In this document: piece by piece, positions 1 through 11,600 of the stretch
How positions within the stretch are numbered: the first letter of the stretch is position 1
How the letters are laid out: each line of letters begins with the position of its first letter
Source: Areca catechu
Lineage: Eukaryota > Streptophyta > Magnoliopsida > Arecales > Arecaceae
Length of the DNA stretch: 64,000 nucleotides
Direction: 5' to 3'
Assembly: GCA_021397845.1 (NCBI GenBank)
Contig: CM038040.1
Location: 63,132,088 to 63,196,087 of the forward strand
The notes under the pieces: model-generated
What the model saw: only the letters and a program-made list of their open reading frames with translations
Told to the model about the DNA's origin: nothing
The model's database searches: none
Program-made: the position numbers and the translations under genes

Positions 1-9
1 GCTTTGCCC

Positions 10-807
10 CTATCGACAGCAGAGGGCAAAATGGCGGCACATCCACTCCTTGAGGCGGGCCCCCTGTTGTGTCGACTGGGGAGGCGACCTCTGCTGGAGT
101 CTCGATTGGACAGGGCCTCGCTGGAACCCCTTCTGCAGCCACTGCATTTTTCCCCGAGGCACCTTAGGAGGACGAAGTGCTTTGGTCCCCTTTGGGACCA
201 TCTCTCCAAGCTTTCTTCCGAGCTGCTGCAGACCTGGTGGAAGGGGCCTGTGCAACCCTTCTCTCCGAAGTCTGGCGAAGCCAACTCAAATTGCGCTTCA
301 TCCCACCGCCTGCAGGCAAAGGGGATCACCTCAATTAAATGAACTACAACGAAACCTAAAGTAGATGAGCAGAAATTTCCACTACTATACCTAGTGAGGG
401 GAATTTACTGATTCCCGCTCGATGGAGGTTCCTCTCCTCCAATAACTCCCGGATAGGAGCAAACTTCGAGTTGGTCGGAAGATCATAATCCAAATGATCG
501 GCCGCCAAGACTTCTTTCAGTCATTGGCGGTCAGGCGAGGCTTCTTCCACACAGTGTCGAAGCCACATGGGTCGAAAGACAACACAAATACAAAGACAGG
601 TTTCCACCCGTGGATGGCGCTGGGCATGTCCTTAATCACCTTGCAGCTCGATCTGGGACCGATCACCCACCATCCATTGCTGTGGAAGTCCCTCTTGAGG
701 ACGAAAAGGGCCGAGAACAAGTTGGTCCTAGGCTCTACATTGGCGATGCTGCAAGATGCTGCAAATGACCAGGAACCCGCAGATGTCCTGATGCTGTTTG
801 GGGTCAA
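10..807 (-). pseudogene. Antisense ORF remnant of Tat element (putative gypsy-type transposon domain)
   Basis: Read on the minus strand, a segment around 517-807 contains an F-x-A-L-F-x-L-K motif, then GWW, then HGWKPVFVFV. The same order (F-x-A-F-F-x-L-K, GWW, KGWKSKFFFV) occurs in the antisense ORF of element C at 21800-22138. Tat/Retand elements are known to carry an extra ORF on the opposite strand between pol and the 3' LTR; the family is described in Pfam as a putative gypsy-type transposon domain (PF04195; my assignment, no search run). The continuation to about position 10 is in shifted frames. Function is unknown; this copy is broken. Confidence 0.55.
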
Positions 808-1623
808 CTATGCTGGCACAACTTGGTACAAGCGAAAAATCTTAACAAAGAAGGGGTGCAGGGAAAACCGAAGACCAGCCTTCAGGTGATCTTCATATAC
901 AGCTAGGCACCTAGGGGGAGCTTTGTTCGCCCGCTCCCGGGCATGGGGAGGACAAAGGGAAATTCCTCAGGAATGCGTAGCATTCCCAAAGAAGGGTTGC
1001 CTTGCTCTGAGAAACCGAGTTGGGGACCGACTCCGGACCTACTGCATCTCGGCCCCTGAGGGCCCAACCTGCTTTCCCTGACTCTCTACGGTCTCTTCCA
1101 TGACAAAGGAATGAAGCAATGAGCGGAAAGATGATTCTACCTGAAGAATAGACCGGTAGTCTAGAACGGTTTGGGCAGAGAATGAGACGAAATTGGAGAA
1201 GCTTCCTTGCCCAGACATTCACCCTTCCCCAAAAGAAAAGTAAGGGTCTCTGGACCCCCACAGAGGGTTAATTTGACTCAAGTTACCCTAGGAGGTAACC
1301 CACTTACGACTGACCGCCAGGATAAGATCTATCCTTCATCCAACAGGCAGAGAACAGCCACCACAACTATCCAAATCCCAACCAAAAGATTGCCTCAAAC
1401 ACAGTGCAACGAGACGAGGAGGGATAGCCTCAAGGCCACCTACTTCTTCCTAATCCGGGAATGGCACATGTCCACCATCTGATTCTCAGATCGTGATAGA
1501 CAGCCCAATAGAGGTCCCGTAATCATTTACTGCGCCGTCTCTCAGAAAGAAAGCGACAAGGCCATAATACTCTCACTTCTCGAAGCAGATCTTCGCTTCG
1601 ACAACTGAGAGTAGGGAGGCAAC

Positions 1624-2300
1624 TATTGCGATATCCTGGTTCAGCTACGAACCAGGCTCCGGTTCGACTTTTCGAAGCCCCGGTTCTCTGGACTACGGAC
1701 TTCGGACTAAGCGAAGGCCAACTGCAAGCAACTCAAGGCTTCACACCGAACTACAACATCCGAAGGCAGTCCTTCAGGTAGCATCTTTGGCCCCGGCCGA
1801 AGTCTGAACTATTCATCGACTTCCGAAGATACAAACTTCGGTCCCCGCCGTAGACATGATCTCCGGCCTCGGGGAAATACCAAGTCTTCGGCCCACGCAA
1901 GGAGAAACCTGAAGCTTGAACCATAATCTGTTCCAAAAAGGAAATTGTAACCAACGGTTACAATCGACACTCATCACGCCATGATCATGGCGCGCAATTC
2001 TTGCAACCATGCCTCCGATCTGGCCGGAATCGCTCATTGACAACCCACGATCGCCAATCATAGGAGAGATTGGCTCCTCATGATGTTTAGGAAAAGAGTA
2101 GGCCACAGACTGAAGGACATCTTTTAAATATAGATAAGAAGGATGGCTCGAGAGGTATGCATGAATAATCTCGCACACATACATTTCAATCTCCAAGAAC
2201 TCTTTTTTCTCTTTTACTCTCGACATCATCCCCATTCTGTAGCTGGAATCCGTCACTGACTTAGACATCAGAATGTTCTCTATCGGAACAACTCTGATAA
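1624..2300 (+). repeat. LTR remnant of element L
   Basis: It begins TATTGCG directly after a purine-rich tract (GAGAGTAGGGAGGCAAC), as expected for a 3' LTR whose first TG has mutated to TA. A TATA-like stretch (TTTAAATATAGATAAG) lies at about 2124-2140. The sequence after about 2297 no longer looks LTR-like and runs into the promoter of the next gene. Confidence 0.5.
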
Positions 2301-2383
2301 AAAATTATTTTATAGATAAACCAGGAAGCGGTCCTGTGATGCAGCGACTCCGACCAGCTGATTCAGGAACCCCATGCCAATAC

Positions 2384-2393
2384 CTTTAAAAGG
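2384..2393 (+). promoter_or_regulatory. TATA-like box upstream of the dehydrogenase gene
   Basis: CTTTAAAAGG lies about 105 bases before the ATG at 2496, followed by a purine/pyrimidine-rich leader. The spacing suits a core promoter. No transcript evidence is available here. Confidence 0.4.
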
Positions 2394-2495
2394 AGGCAGC
2401 CTCTGGTCCCCTGCGAATGAGCGTCTCTTCTTCTATTTCTTCTGAATCGATAACTGGGAGGAGGAGGATTAAAAGAGGAGGAGGCGAGAAGGCCA

Positions 2496-2620
2496 ATGGC
2501 GGCATCTGTGACGGAGTACGGGGTGAAGGGATCGCCAGAGACGGAGCATCCCCGGAAAGCAGTTGGGTGGGCTGCACGGGACGACTCCGGCGTCCTCTCC
2601 CCCTTCCCTTTCTCCCGCAG
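2496..2620 (+). CDS. Exon 1 of the CAD/mannitol dehydrogenase-like gene
   Basis: Starts at ATG 2496 and encodes a short N-terminus with PETEHPRKAVGWAARD and SGVLSPF, typical of the mannitol dehydrogenase branch. The donor is CAG|GTATCC. It ends in phase 2 (AG of an Arg codon), which exon 2 completes. An upstream in-frame start was not preferred because this one aligns with the family N-terminus. Confidence 0.85.
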
Positions 2621-5600
2621 GTATCCTTTCTTCGTTCCATCTCTCTCTGGTCTCTCCTCCAATCCCGGTATTCTCTTACGAGGATCTCAGCTTCTTTTCA
2701 TTCGAATTAATCCTGTTTCTTTGACTGAGTTTATTTTTTTTCTTGGTTCGTGCTGGGAGACCTCTCTTGGATAAAAAGATCTTGGATTCTTGATCGTTCC
2801 TTGTGGTTTGTTGGTGGTAGAATTTGATCTATTCTGTTCTTGCTGGATCTAATGTGTTATAACCATTTTTGATAGATTAATTTGTTGATTCTTCCGATTA
2901 TTCGCAGAATCCATGGGATTCTGCGGTGTCTTCCTGCTGCATGCAGGAAGCCTCTCCGATTAGGTAATTTGATTCCATTTTCTTGATAGGTAATTTGTCT
3001 CCCTTCCTTTCCGTTTTGTCCCTTCATTTCTTTTCCTTCGTAATTATTTGATTTGTTTTTGATTTTGTTCTCTCTCACCCACTTACGTCCACACCCTTCA
3101 TGGGAACGGAATTTTAGTAACGCTTTTGGTCAGAGGGGACGAGTTCGTTACTATCGACAACCCGAAGCCTCCACGCATATTTTGTGGGTCCGCTGACGAA
3201 TTTTAGTAACTTCCAAGACTCCAAGCCCACACTTTCCCCACAGCACTGGTGCTCATTCTTGCATAAATATTATGCGGGCAACCTCTCAGCCATTGATTTG
3301 CTGACCTTTAAACTGATGACTTGCAATTATTATATTAAAATTTTTATGATTTGGATAAAAATTTATGGTGTGATGACATTGATTTTTTTTTTTGTTAACC
3401 GTATTCAATCCTCAAAAATTGTTCTAACATATATAATTTGCATATTTTGGTTTCACCTTTTTCTTTACCTTTTTCAGGATAGAATGCTGACTGTTTTTAA
3501 TTATGGACCATCTCATGGATAACCATATATTCTTTTATTATGGTCTTCCTACTTTATGTTTATTCTTTTGAGGTCTGTTTGGTTGGAGTATGATAGATTA
3601 TGAGATAATCTGATCATTTCTAGGAATCATTTATGTAGAACAATGATTATGAATAAAAAAATAATTTTATCATATTTGGTTGGTGAAAAAATAATTTTTT
3701 AATATAAAGATAATATTATCATCTTCATCCATTTTTATATAGATTATAATCACATAATCCTTTGTATAATATTTTTATATTTTTATTATTTATAAAAAGC
3801 TCTTCATTGAATAAATTGGAAAGAAATCAAAATAAATTAATGATCATAAATATATTTTATTGGAGATATTTTTGTTAAGTATGGATTATCACCATTTCAC
3901 CATTTTAAAATTTATCAAATACTAATCCTTCCATATATGGTTTTACTTTCTCTTTCCAGAAAATAAGCATGGGCCCACCACTTTTTTTATTATCTCTCTT
4001 TTACTTTTTGTACTAAACATGATAATTTGATATAAGATTTATTTTTCTATGCTAGATTACTTCCAATCAAACCGATCCTTAGGATCAATGTATCCATAGA
4101 TTGTAAAGTAGAAGGGTAGAAAAGTGTGGTCAATGGAAAAATGAAAGAACTATTCTTATTTTGTTGGAGTTTTCAAATGAGAGAGATTGAAAAGTTGCAT
4201 TCTTATAAGACTAAACTTTTCATGTGTCACACCCCGACCCAATGCCCGAGCTAGGCGTAATAGACGGCCGCATATCCTTAGGATTCAATCCCGTTGAATG
4301 TACAAGGCCTATCTTTCTAATCAGCAATCAGCGTATAATATAAATTCACCAATTATTTATTAATTTCTAGAATTTTTCATCAAGGTTAACAAAATAGATA
4401 AAATTTAACTAAATTTAGGATAAATTATAAATTAGGGATTAATACCTAAATCCTAGCTCTTCACTAACTAGTCCAAAAGCCAATTGATCTTCCAGATCTG
4501 AAACAAAGATACAGAAAACAGGGGATAAGCTATATAGGCTCAGTAAGTTATCATCACTTTCAATATATATACATAAATATGTCAATAAGAAACAGCAAGT
4601 ATAAACAAATCATACAAATAAGATATCCAATATCATGATAAAATAAATAACCTCATGCAAATGTGCATACTTAATTACAATGACATGACTATAGATGGCC
4701 AACCATTTACTTTACTCTCCTAGTCCCTCTGACTATAGCCACGATCGGCCCGTGGTTAGTCCCGAAAGAGCATAGAATCCTGACTATATATACTGAAATC
4801 GGTCATGTCTAGTGATCGCCCAACTGGAGGCCTGGAAGGAAACTAACTCTGATGTCATATGAGAAAACATGCAACCTCAGCATATACCAGCAACTTCCAT
4901 GCATGGCTAAAATAAAAGGCAACTAGCTCTTGATACACATACCGTACATCGGTCATGTGCAAGTGATCGCCCCATTAGAGGTCTGGAAGGAGACTAGGTT
5001 CTTGTGTGATCATAGTTAGACTAGAGAGTGTCAACACCAACATACATGATAATGAATGCAACCCAATGCAGATCAAATTATGCCACAGACATTTTATATT
5101 GCACAACAATCATAACATATCTAGCATGCAATACTAGAGGTCAAGATAACTTACCTGAAACTGATTCTATCAGGAATACGTGACTCGAACCTTAGATCCT
5201 CGTACTCCCATACTGATAAAGGTAATGAGGTTCTGATAAAATAAGTTACATAATTAATCTTGAATCCAAGAAAAGAAGCTAAGATAAGAGATTTTCGATT
5301 TGATCTAGGACTAAGCTCGATCTAAATATCTATTTAGGTTTGGTTGATGGGAATCAGGTTAATCAACAAGAAAGCAGTTAAATATCCAAATTAATTTCAT
5401 AAATTTATTTATTATTTTTATTCTTTCTTCTTCTCTCTCTTCACTTTTCTTTTTATTATTATTATTTTTCTTTCTTTTCTTCTTTTTCTTTTCTTTTTCC
5501 CTCTTTCTCTTTTTTCATTTTCTTTTTTCCTTTTTTCCTTTTTTCCTTTTTTTCTTTTTTCTTCATCCTTTTCTTTTTCCCGAATTCTCTTCTTAGTTTG

Positions 5601-8600
5601 GCCTGAACAGCCTTCCCTGATACCTTGGACCAGGAAAGAGAAAAAAGGGGAAGGAAACTCATCGGCGAGGCACGACGATGGAGAGAACGGGGCTGGCAGC
5701 ACTTGACTTCCGATGACGGTAGAGGCTGAAATCCAAGGATCAAAAAGATGGAAATGAAAGAGGATTTGATAGTCTCCAATGGCATTCGGCTTCATACCTC
5801 GGCTCTGCCACTATCGGAGCTGGGAAAGATAGAGGAGGGAGGCGAAAGGTTCATTCCGATTCAATTAGAGATGGTGAAGAGGGTTTTAATAAAGGATTTT
5901 GGTATGGATAATGCATGGCTTACCTAGGGATATAGCCGCTCGTCCTAGAGTCCTGCCCTTCCCCGGCGGTCCTTCGACCATTTCCTCCCATCCCACAGCT
6001 TCTACCATCTCCTCAGGCAATCGATTCAGTCGAGCAAACCTCCCCTGTTTCATTCTTAATTTTTTTCTGGTTTTGAATTGAAGTCGGCAACCTCTGTCGA
6101 CTTCAGCCCAGATCACCCAAAACCAAGCCCAAAATCAAGATTTCACATTTCCCCTCCTACAAAAAAAATATTTTGACCTTTAAATTTTTAAAAAACTCTA
6201 AGTCTTCCAAAACTCAAAGATGCGCATTCCAAAACTCACATGTACCATTCTACCCAAATCAAAAATCTTTTTTAAGAACTTTCATTTTGCCATCATAATA
6301 CACTTTAAATTAATTCTAATATCTTTAGTCCACCACACATCTGTTGTGCACTCTGATATAAATTATCAATCCTCTAATTTTATTAGGTGAATTTCTGATA
6401 AGGATACCACTTTATATTAGAATCTAACAATATCTAACCTTCAAATAAAATGAAATCAAAACTATTAAATTTTCTTGTCCTTATTAGATCTCGAACATAT
6501 CACTTCAAATTTAAACCTTGATTCATTTTCTATGTTTAAAGTCTTTGTCTAAAATTATACCATCTAAATATTATCCTTTATAGATTAAATCCATATAAAT
6601 CTTCCAATACCTATTTCTTTGATAAATAAAATATCAATAGCAAAGTAATAAAATCTTCTTATAGATATTAAATTTGACTCGAAGCTCAATATATTCAATA
6701 ATCTCCAACAAATATATGGAAGATCAAGTAATCAATTCAAGGCTGCTAACATAAGGCATCAAAAATTCTACCAAGATATGCATACCATGTCCACATAATA
6801 TCATTAAATCCATCAATAGCAAATTATAAATCTATGCATTATCTCAAACATATTTTTCATTACATATTTTCAATAATAATCTCCATACAGATTCATCAAA
6901 AAATTCTCCTTCTTAATATCATTAAACTTTTCATAACCTTCATCCTAAACATCTTCTTACAACAATCTCAAAATTTATAATTCAGTAATTAATAATAAAA
7001 TTCATATCATATCATGATCTTCATCCATATCAAGTTTAGGATTCTAACAGCATTCAATTAATAATTGAATATACATAATCAGCGTAACATAACACACTAT
7101 ACATCAAAGTCAACACTTCTGAAACTCGATCAAATCTATTTATCAAAGATAAAGAAATATCTTATTCAGCTCTTCACTATCCATAATATGCTTATTATGA
7201 TCAAATAGTATAAATCATTCAGCTTTTTACACTCATCAAAGATCAATCTCTACAAAAATCATATTCTTCTTTTGCGTTAATCATATATACAATACCTAGA
7301 GATTAGAAATCCAAACTTCAAATCTATTCTTGCAACTTGTATCATATTCCAAATAATCATAACACTAAGTTCAAATACGTCTTAAATCATAGCCTATAGT
7401 GATCACAACCTAAATTTAATATCACTCAAATCATATCCTAATCACTTGTGTTACAGTCCTAAATGATCATAATCCAAGCTTCGATATCATTTAATATGCC
7501 TTAATAATCATCATGTTAATTCTAATCACTGTATTACAATATTTAATTTTATCAAAATTAGATTTTCAAATCAAATCAAATTCACAGTATAATTCAAAAT
7601 ATACCTCCATATATCCATTATCTAGCCTCGATGACATTCTTCCAAAAATTAAGCTAAGAGAGTTTAATCCAATATTTTATTCATACAAGCCTCCTATACT
7701 TAGCAAAATCCTTGGAACTATAACATATACCTATCAAAGAAAATTAAATAAACTTTTAGTAATGACAACTATTCCAGAATATTTAATCAAAATCCTAATT
7801 CTACCATACTCTCACTAACTAAATCATCTTGATATTAATCCTTTGCTCTGATACCATTAAATCTGTCATGCCCCAACCCGATGCCCGAGCTAGGCATAAT
7901 TTACGGCCGCATATCCTTAGGGTTCAATCTCATTGAATATGTAAGGCCTATCTTTCTAATTAGCAATCAGGCAGTGTATAATATAAATTCATTAATATTT
8001 ATTAATTTCTAGAATTTCTCATCAAGGTTAACAAGTAGATAAAATTCAACTAAAATTTAGGATAAATCATAAACTAAGAGATTAATACGTAAATCCTAGT
8101 TTTTCACTAACTAGTCCCAATTTCCGATTGATCTTTCAAATCTGAAACAAAAATATAAAAAAAGGGTGAGCTATACAAACTCAGTAAGTTATCATCACCT
8201 TCAATATATATACATAAATATGTCAATAACAAATAGCAAGTATAAACAAATCATACAAACAGGATATCCGGCATCATGATAAAATAAACAACTATTGACC
8301 CAAGGATTGATTTTGATGATTACAAAATATTAATGCATGATTATGTTACTAATTATCCTTGTAAAAATTATTTTTGTAAAGTATCATAGATTTAGAAGAT
8401 ATTTGAAGTGGTTTGGAAGATGTTGAAAGAAGTTTGAAAGCATTTTGGACAAAGTTCACTCGAGTCGACTCGTTGAGAATTTGAGCCGACTCGCTGAGAA
8501 TTCGAGCCGACTCTTCTAGAGTGGTTGAAATTGAGTTCTGAATAGAGCTGACTCCAGAATGGTAGAACTATAATTATTCGAGCTGACTCGAGTTATCCGA

Positions 8601-11600
8601 GCCTACTCGAATCCCAGAATTCTGGACAGTAATGGCTAGTTATAGAAATTATTTTCTTCCTCTAATGGTTCCAAACGGTCATATTTTGTTTCCCAAGGCA
8701 CTCCAATGGTCCAAACAACCTGGGAACACTTCCAAAATATATATATGATAGATCAAAGTGAAGAGAAGAGATAAGAGAGATAGAGGAGAAAAGAAATTGA
8801 AGAAATAGTTTATACTTCAGATTTTGGAGAGAGCTTCAATGTTCAAATTCAAGAGAGGGTTCTTCACTTCCTATCACAACTCTTGAAACCTTATTTAAAG
8901 AAAGAGGAGAGCTTAGAAGAGTTACATCCAATGAGCTAAAGCGGCAACTTTCACAGTAAAGGAGCTTATATAAGTTGCATTGTTTACTTGTTTGTTTTTC
9001 TTGTTTTTATAGTGAATTTTTTGTGATCCCGTGAAAACAAGTGTGGGTTTTTGGTGAGCCCGTGAAAATCAAAGTTTGGGTTCTTGGTGATCCTGGTATA
9101 AAACCAAGATTAGGTATTGGTTTGTGAGCCCAGTATAAACAAACCGGTTGTATTCATTTATGAATATAATGAAAATCCCAATGGTATCTTGGATAATGGA
9201 CATAGGAGCCGTGGGTTGTTCCAAACCACTATACATTGCTATGTTTGTGTGATTGTTATTTTTGTGTGCATTTACTTGCTTCCACTCTACACACAACACA
9301 AGGCTCACAATACACATATTGTACTTGTTTAAAAGGCACATACTTGTTTAAAAGTTTTCAAACATAATTTACCTCCCCTTTTAGATTGGCCAACTGGGCA
9401 ACAACTGGTATCAGAGCTAAATTTAGGAAACATATCAGAGCATAAAGCTAAAAACTCATTAGATTCAAAATCAATTAGCTCCCCCTTGTATATTTCTCTG
9501 AAATAATGAATGTTTGAGTTTTCTATGCATAATACAAACACTTTTCTCCCTTTTGATGATGATAAAAAGGGGGAGAGATAAGGTGTCATAAAAAAGAACA
9601 TTTGAAAAGAGAGAAATTTTATTTTTGAAAATATTGATAAATTAAGGGAGAGTTTATTGTTTATATGTTTGAGTTTATGATACTTATTAATTTGATTGAA
9701 ATACAATTTTCATAGAGTTAATTTTCTTTAAGTTCTTTTTCATGCATTATATTTTGTCATCATTAAAAAGGGAGAGAATGTTGACCCTAGGATTGATTTT
9801 GATGATTACAAAATATTATGCATGATTATGTTACTAATTATCCTTGTAAAGATTATTTTTATAGAGTATCATAGGTTTAGAAGATGTTTGAAGTGGTTAG
9901 AAGATGTTGGAAGAAGTTTGAAAGCCTTTTGGACAAAGTTCACTTGAGTCGACTCGCTGAGAATTCGAGCCGACCCTTCTAGAGTGGCTAAAATTGAGTT
10001 CTGAATAGAGCTGACTCAAGAATGGTATAACTGTAATTATTCGAGCCGACTCGAATTCCAGAATTCTGGGCAGTAATGACTAGTTGCAGAAATTATTTTT
10101 CTTCCTTCCAACGATTTCAAATGGTCATATTTATTTTTCAAGGCACTCCCAATGGTCCAAACAACCTGGGAACACTTCCAAAATAATATATGAGATCAAA
10201 GTAAAGAGAAGAGATAAGAGAGATAGAGGAGAAAAGAAATTGAAGAAATAGTTTATATTTAGATTTTGGAAAGAGTTTCAATATTCAAATTCAAGAGAGG
10301 GTTCTTCACTTCCTATCACAACTCTTGAAGCCTTATTTGAAAAAAGAGGAGAGCTTAGAAGAGCTACATCCAATGGGCTAAAGTGGCAACTTTCACACTC
10401 AAGGAGTTTGTATAAGTTGCATTATTTACTTGTTAGTTTTCCTTGTTTTTGTGTGGGTTTTTTGGTGATCCTGTGAAAACCAAGTGTGGATTTTTGGTGA
10501 GCCCGTGAAAATCAAAGTTTGGGTTCTTAGTGATCCCAGTATTAAACCAAGATTGGGTTTTGGTTTGTGAGCTTGGTGTAAAACAAACCGGCTGTATTCA
10601 TTTGTGAATATAGTGAAAATCCCAAGTGGTATCTTGGATAGTGAACGTAGGAGCCGTGGTTGCTCCGAACCACTATACATCGCTGTATTTGTGCGATTGT
10701 ATTTTGTATGCATTTACTTGCTTCCGCTCCACATACAACACAAGGCTCACAATACACATTGTATTTGTTTAAAAGGCACATACATGTTTAGAAGTTTTCA
10801 AACCCAATTCACCCCCCTTGGGTTAGCCAACTAGACAACAACAACCTCATGCAAATGTGCACACTTAATTATAAATGACACGACTATGGATGGCCAACCA
10901 TTTACTTTACTCTTCTAGTCCCTTTGACTATGGCCACAATCGGTCCATGGCTAGCCTCAAAAGAGAATAGAATTCTGACTACACATACCAAAATCGGTCA
11001 TGTGCCAGTGATCGCCCCACTGGAGGTCCGGAAGGAAACTAACTTTGATATCATACGAGAAAACATGCATCCTTAGCATGTGCCAGTAACCACCATGCAT
11101 GGCTAAAAGTAAAAGGCAACTAGCTCTTGACTACATATATCGTACATCGATCATGTACTAATGATCGCTCCACTGGAGGCTCGAAAGAGACTAGGATTTC
11201 GTGTGATCATAGTCAAACTAGAGAGCGTCAACACCAACATATATGACAATAAATGCAACCCAATGTAGATCAAATTATGCCACACACATTTTACATTGCT
11301 CAACAATCATAACATATCTAGCATGTAATACTAGAGGCCAAGATAATTTATCTGAAACAAATTCTATCAGGAATACGCGACTTGAACCCTAGATCCTCAT
11401 ACTCCCATACTGATAAAGGTAATGAATGTTTTGATGAAATAAGTTACATAATTAATCCTGAATCCAAGAAAAAGAAGCTAAGATAAAAAAATTTTCAGTC
11501 TGATCTAGGACTAGGCTCGATTTAGATATCTATTTAGGTCTGGTTGATAGAAATCAGGTTAATCAACAGGAAAGCAGTCTAAATATCAAATTAATTTCAT

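Larger units (their letters stand above)
1..2300 (+). mobile_element. Element L: 3' end of a Tat-lineage Ty3/gypsy retrotransposon
   Basis: The stretch holds, in order, an antisense coding remnant (about 1-870), an uncharacterised spacer (about 900-1600), a purine-rich tract at about 1606-1623 that fits a polypurine tract, and an LTR remnant from 1624. The layout (antisense ORF, PPT, LTR) matches the 3' halves of the two other Tat elements in this window. The 5' part of the element lies outside the window. The right end near 2300 is not sharp and no TSD was found, so truncation is likely. Confidence 0.65.
8293..10840 (+). mobile_element. Element A: short Sirevirus-like Copia derivative nested in the LTR of B
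   Basis: LTRs at 8293-9403 and 9779-10840 flank an interior of only 375 bp. The TSD ACAAC is perfect (8288-8292 and 10841-10845). The second LTR begins TGTTGACCC; the first has TATTGACCC. The PBS TGGTATCAGAGC (initiator Met tRNA type) is at 9406-9417, and a purine tract precedes the 3' LTR. The interior has the CCCTTTTGATGATGATAAAAAGGGGGAGA-type stretch often seen near the 3' end of Sireviruses. There is no coding capacity, so it is non-autonomous. Confidence 0.88.

Noticed and set aside
5418..5795. Lys/Arg/Glu-rich open frames on the minus strand
   Set aside because: They come from the pyrimidine tract of the LTR of B; low complexity, no start context.
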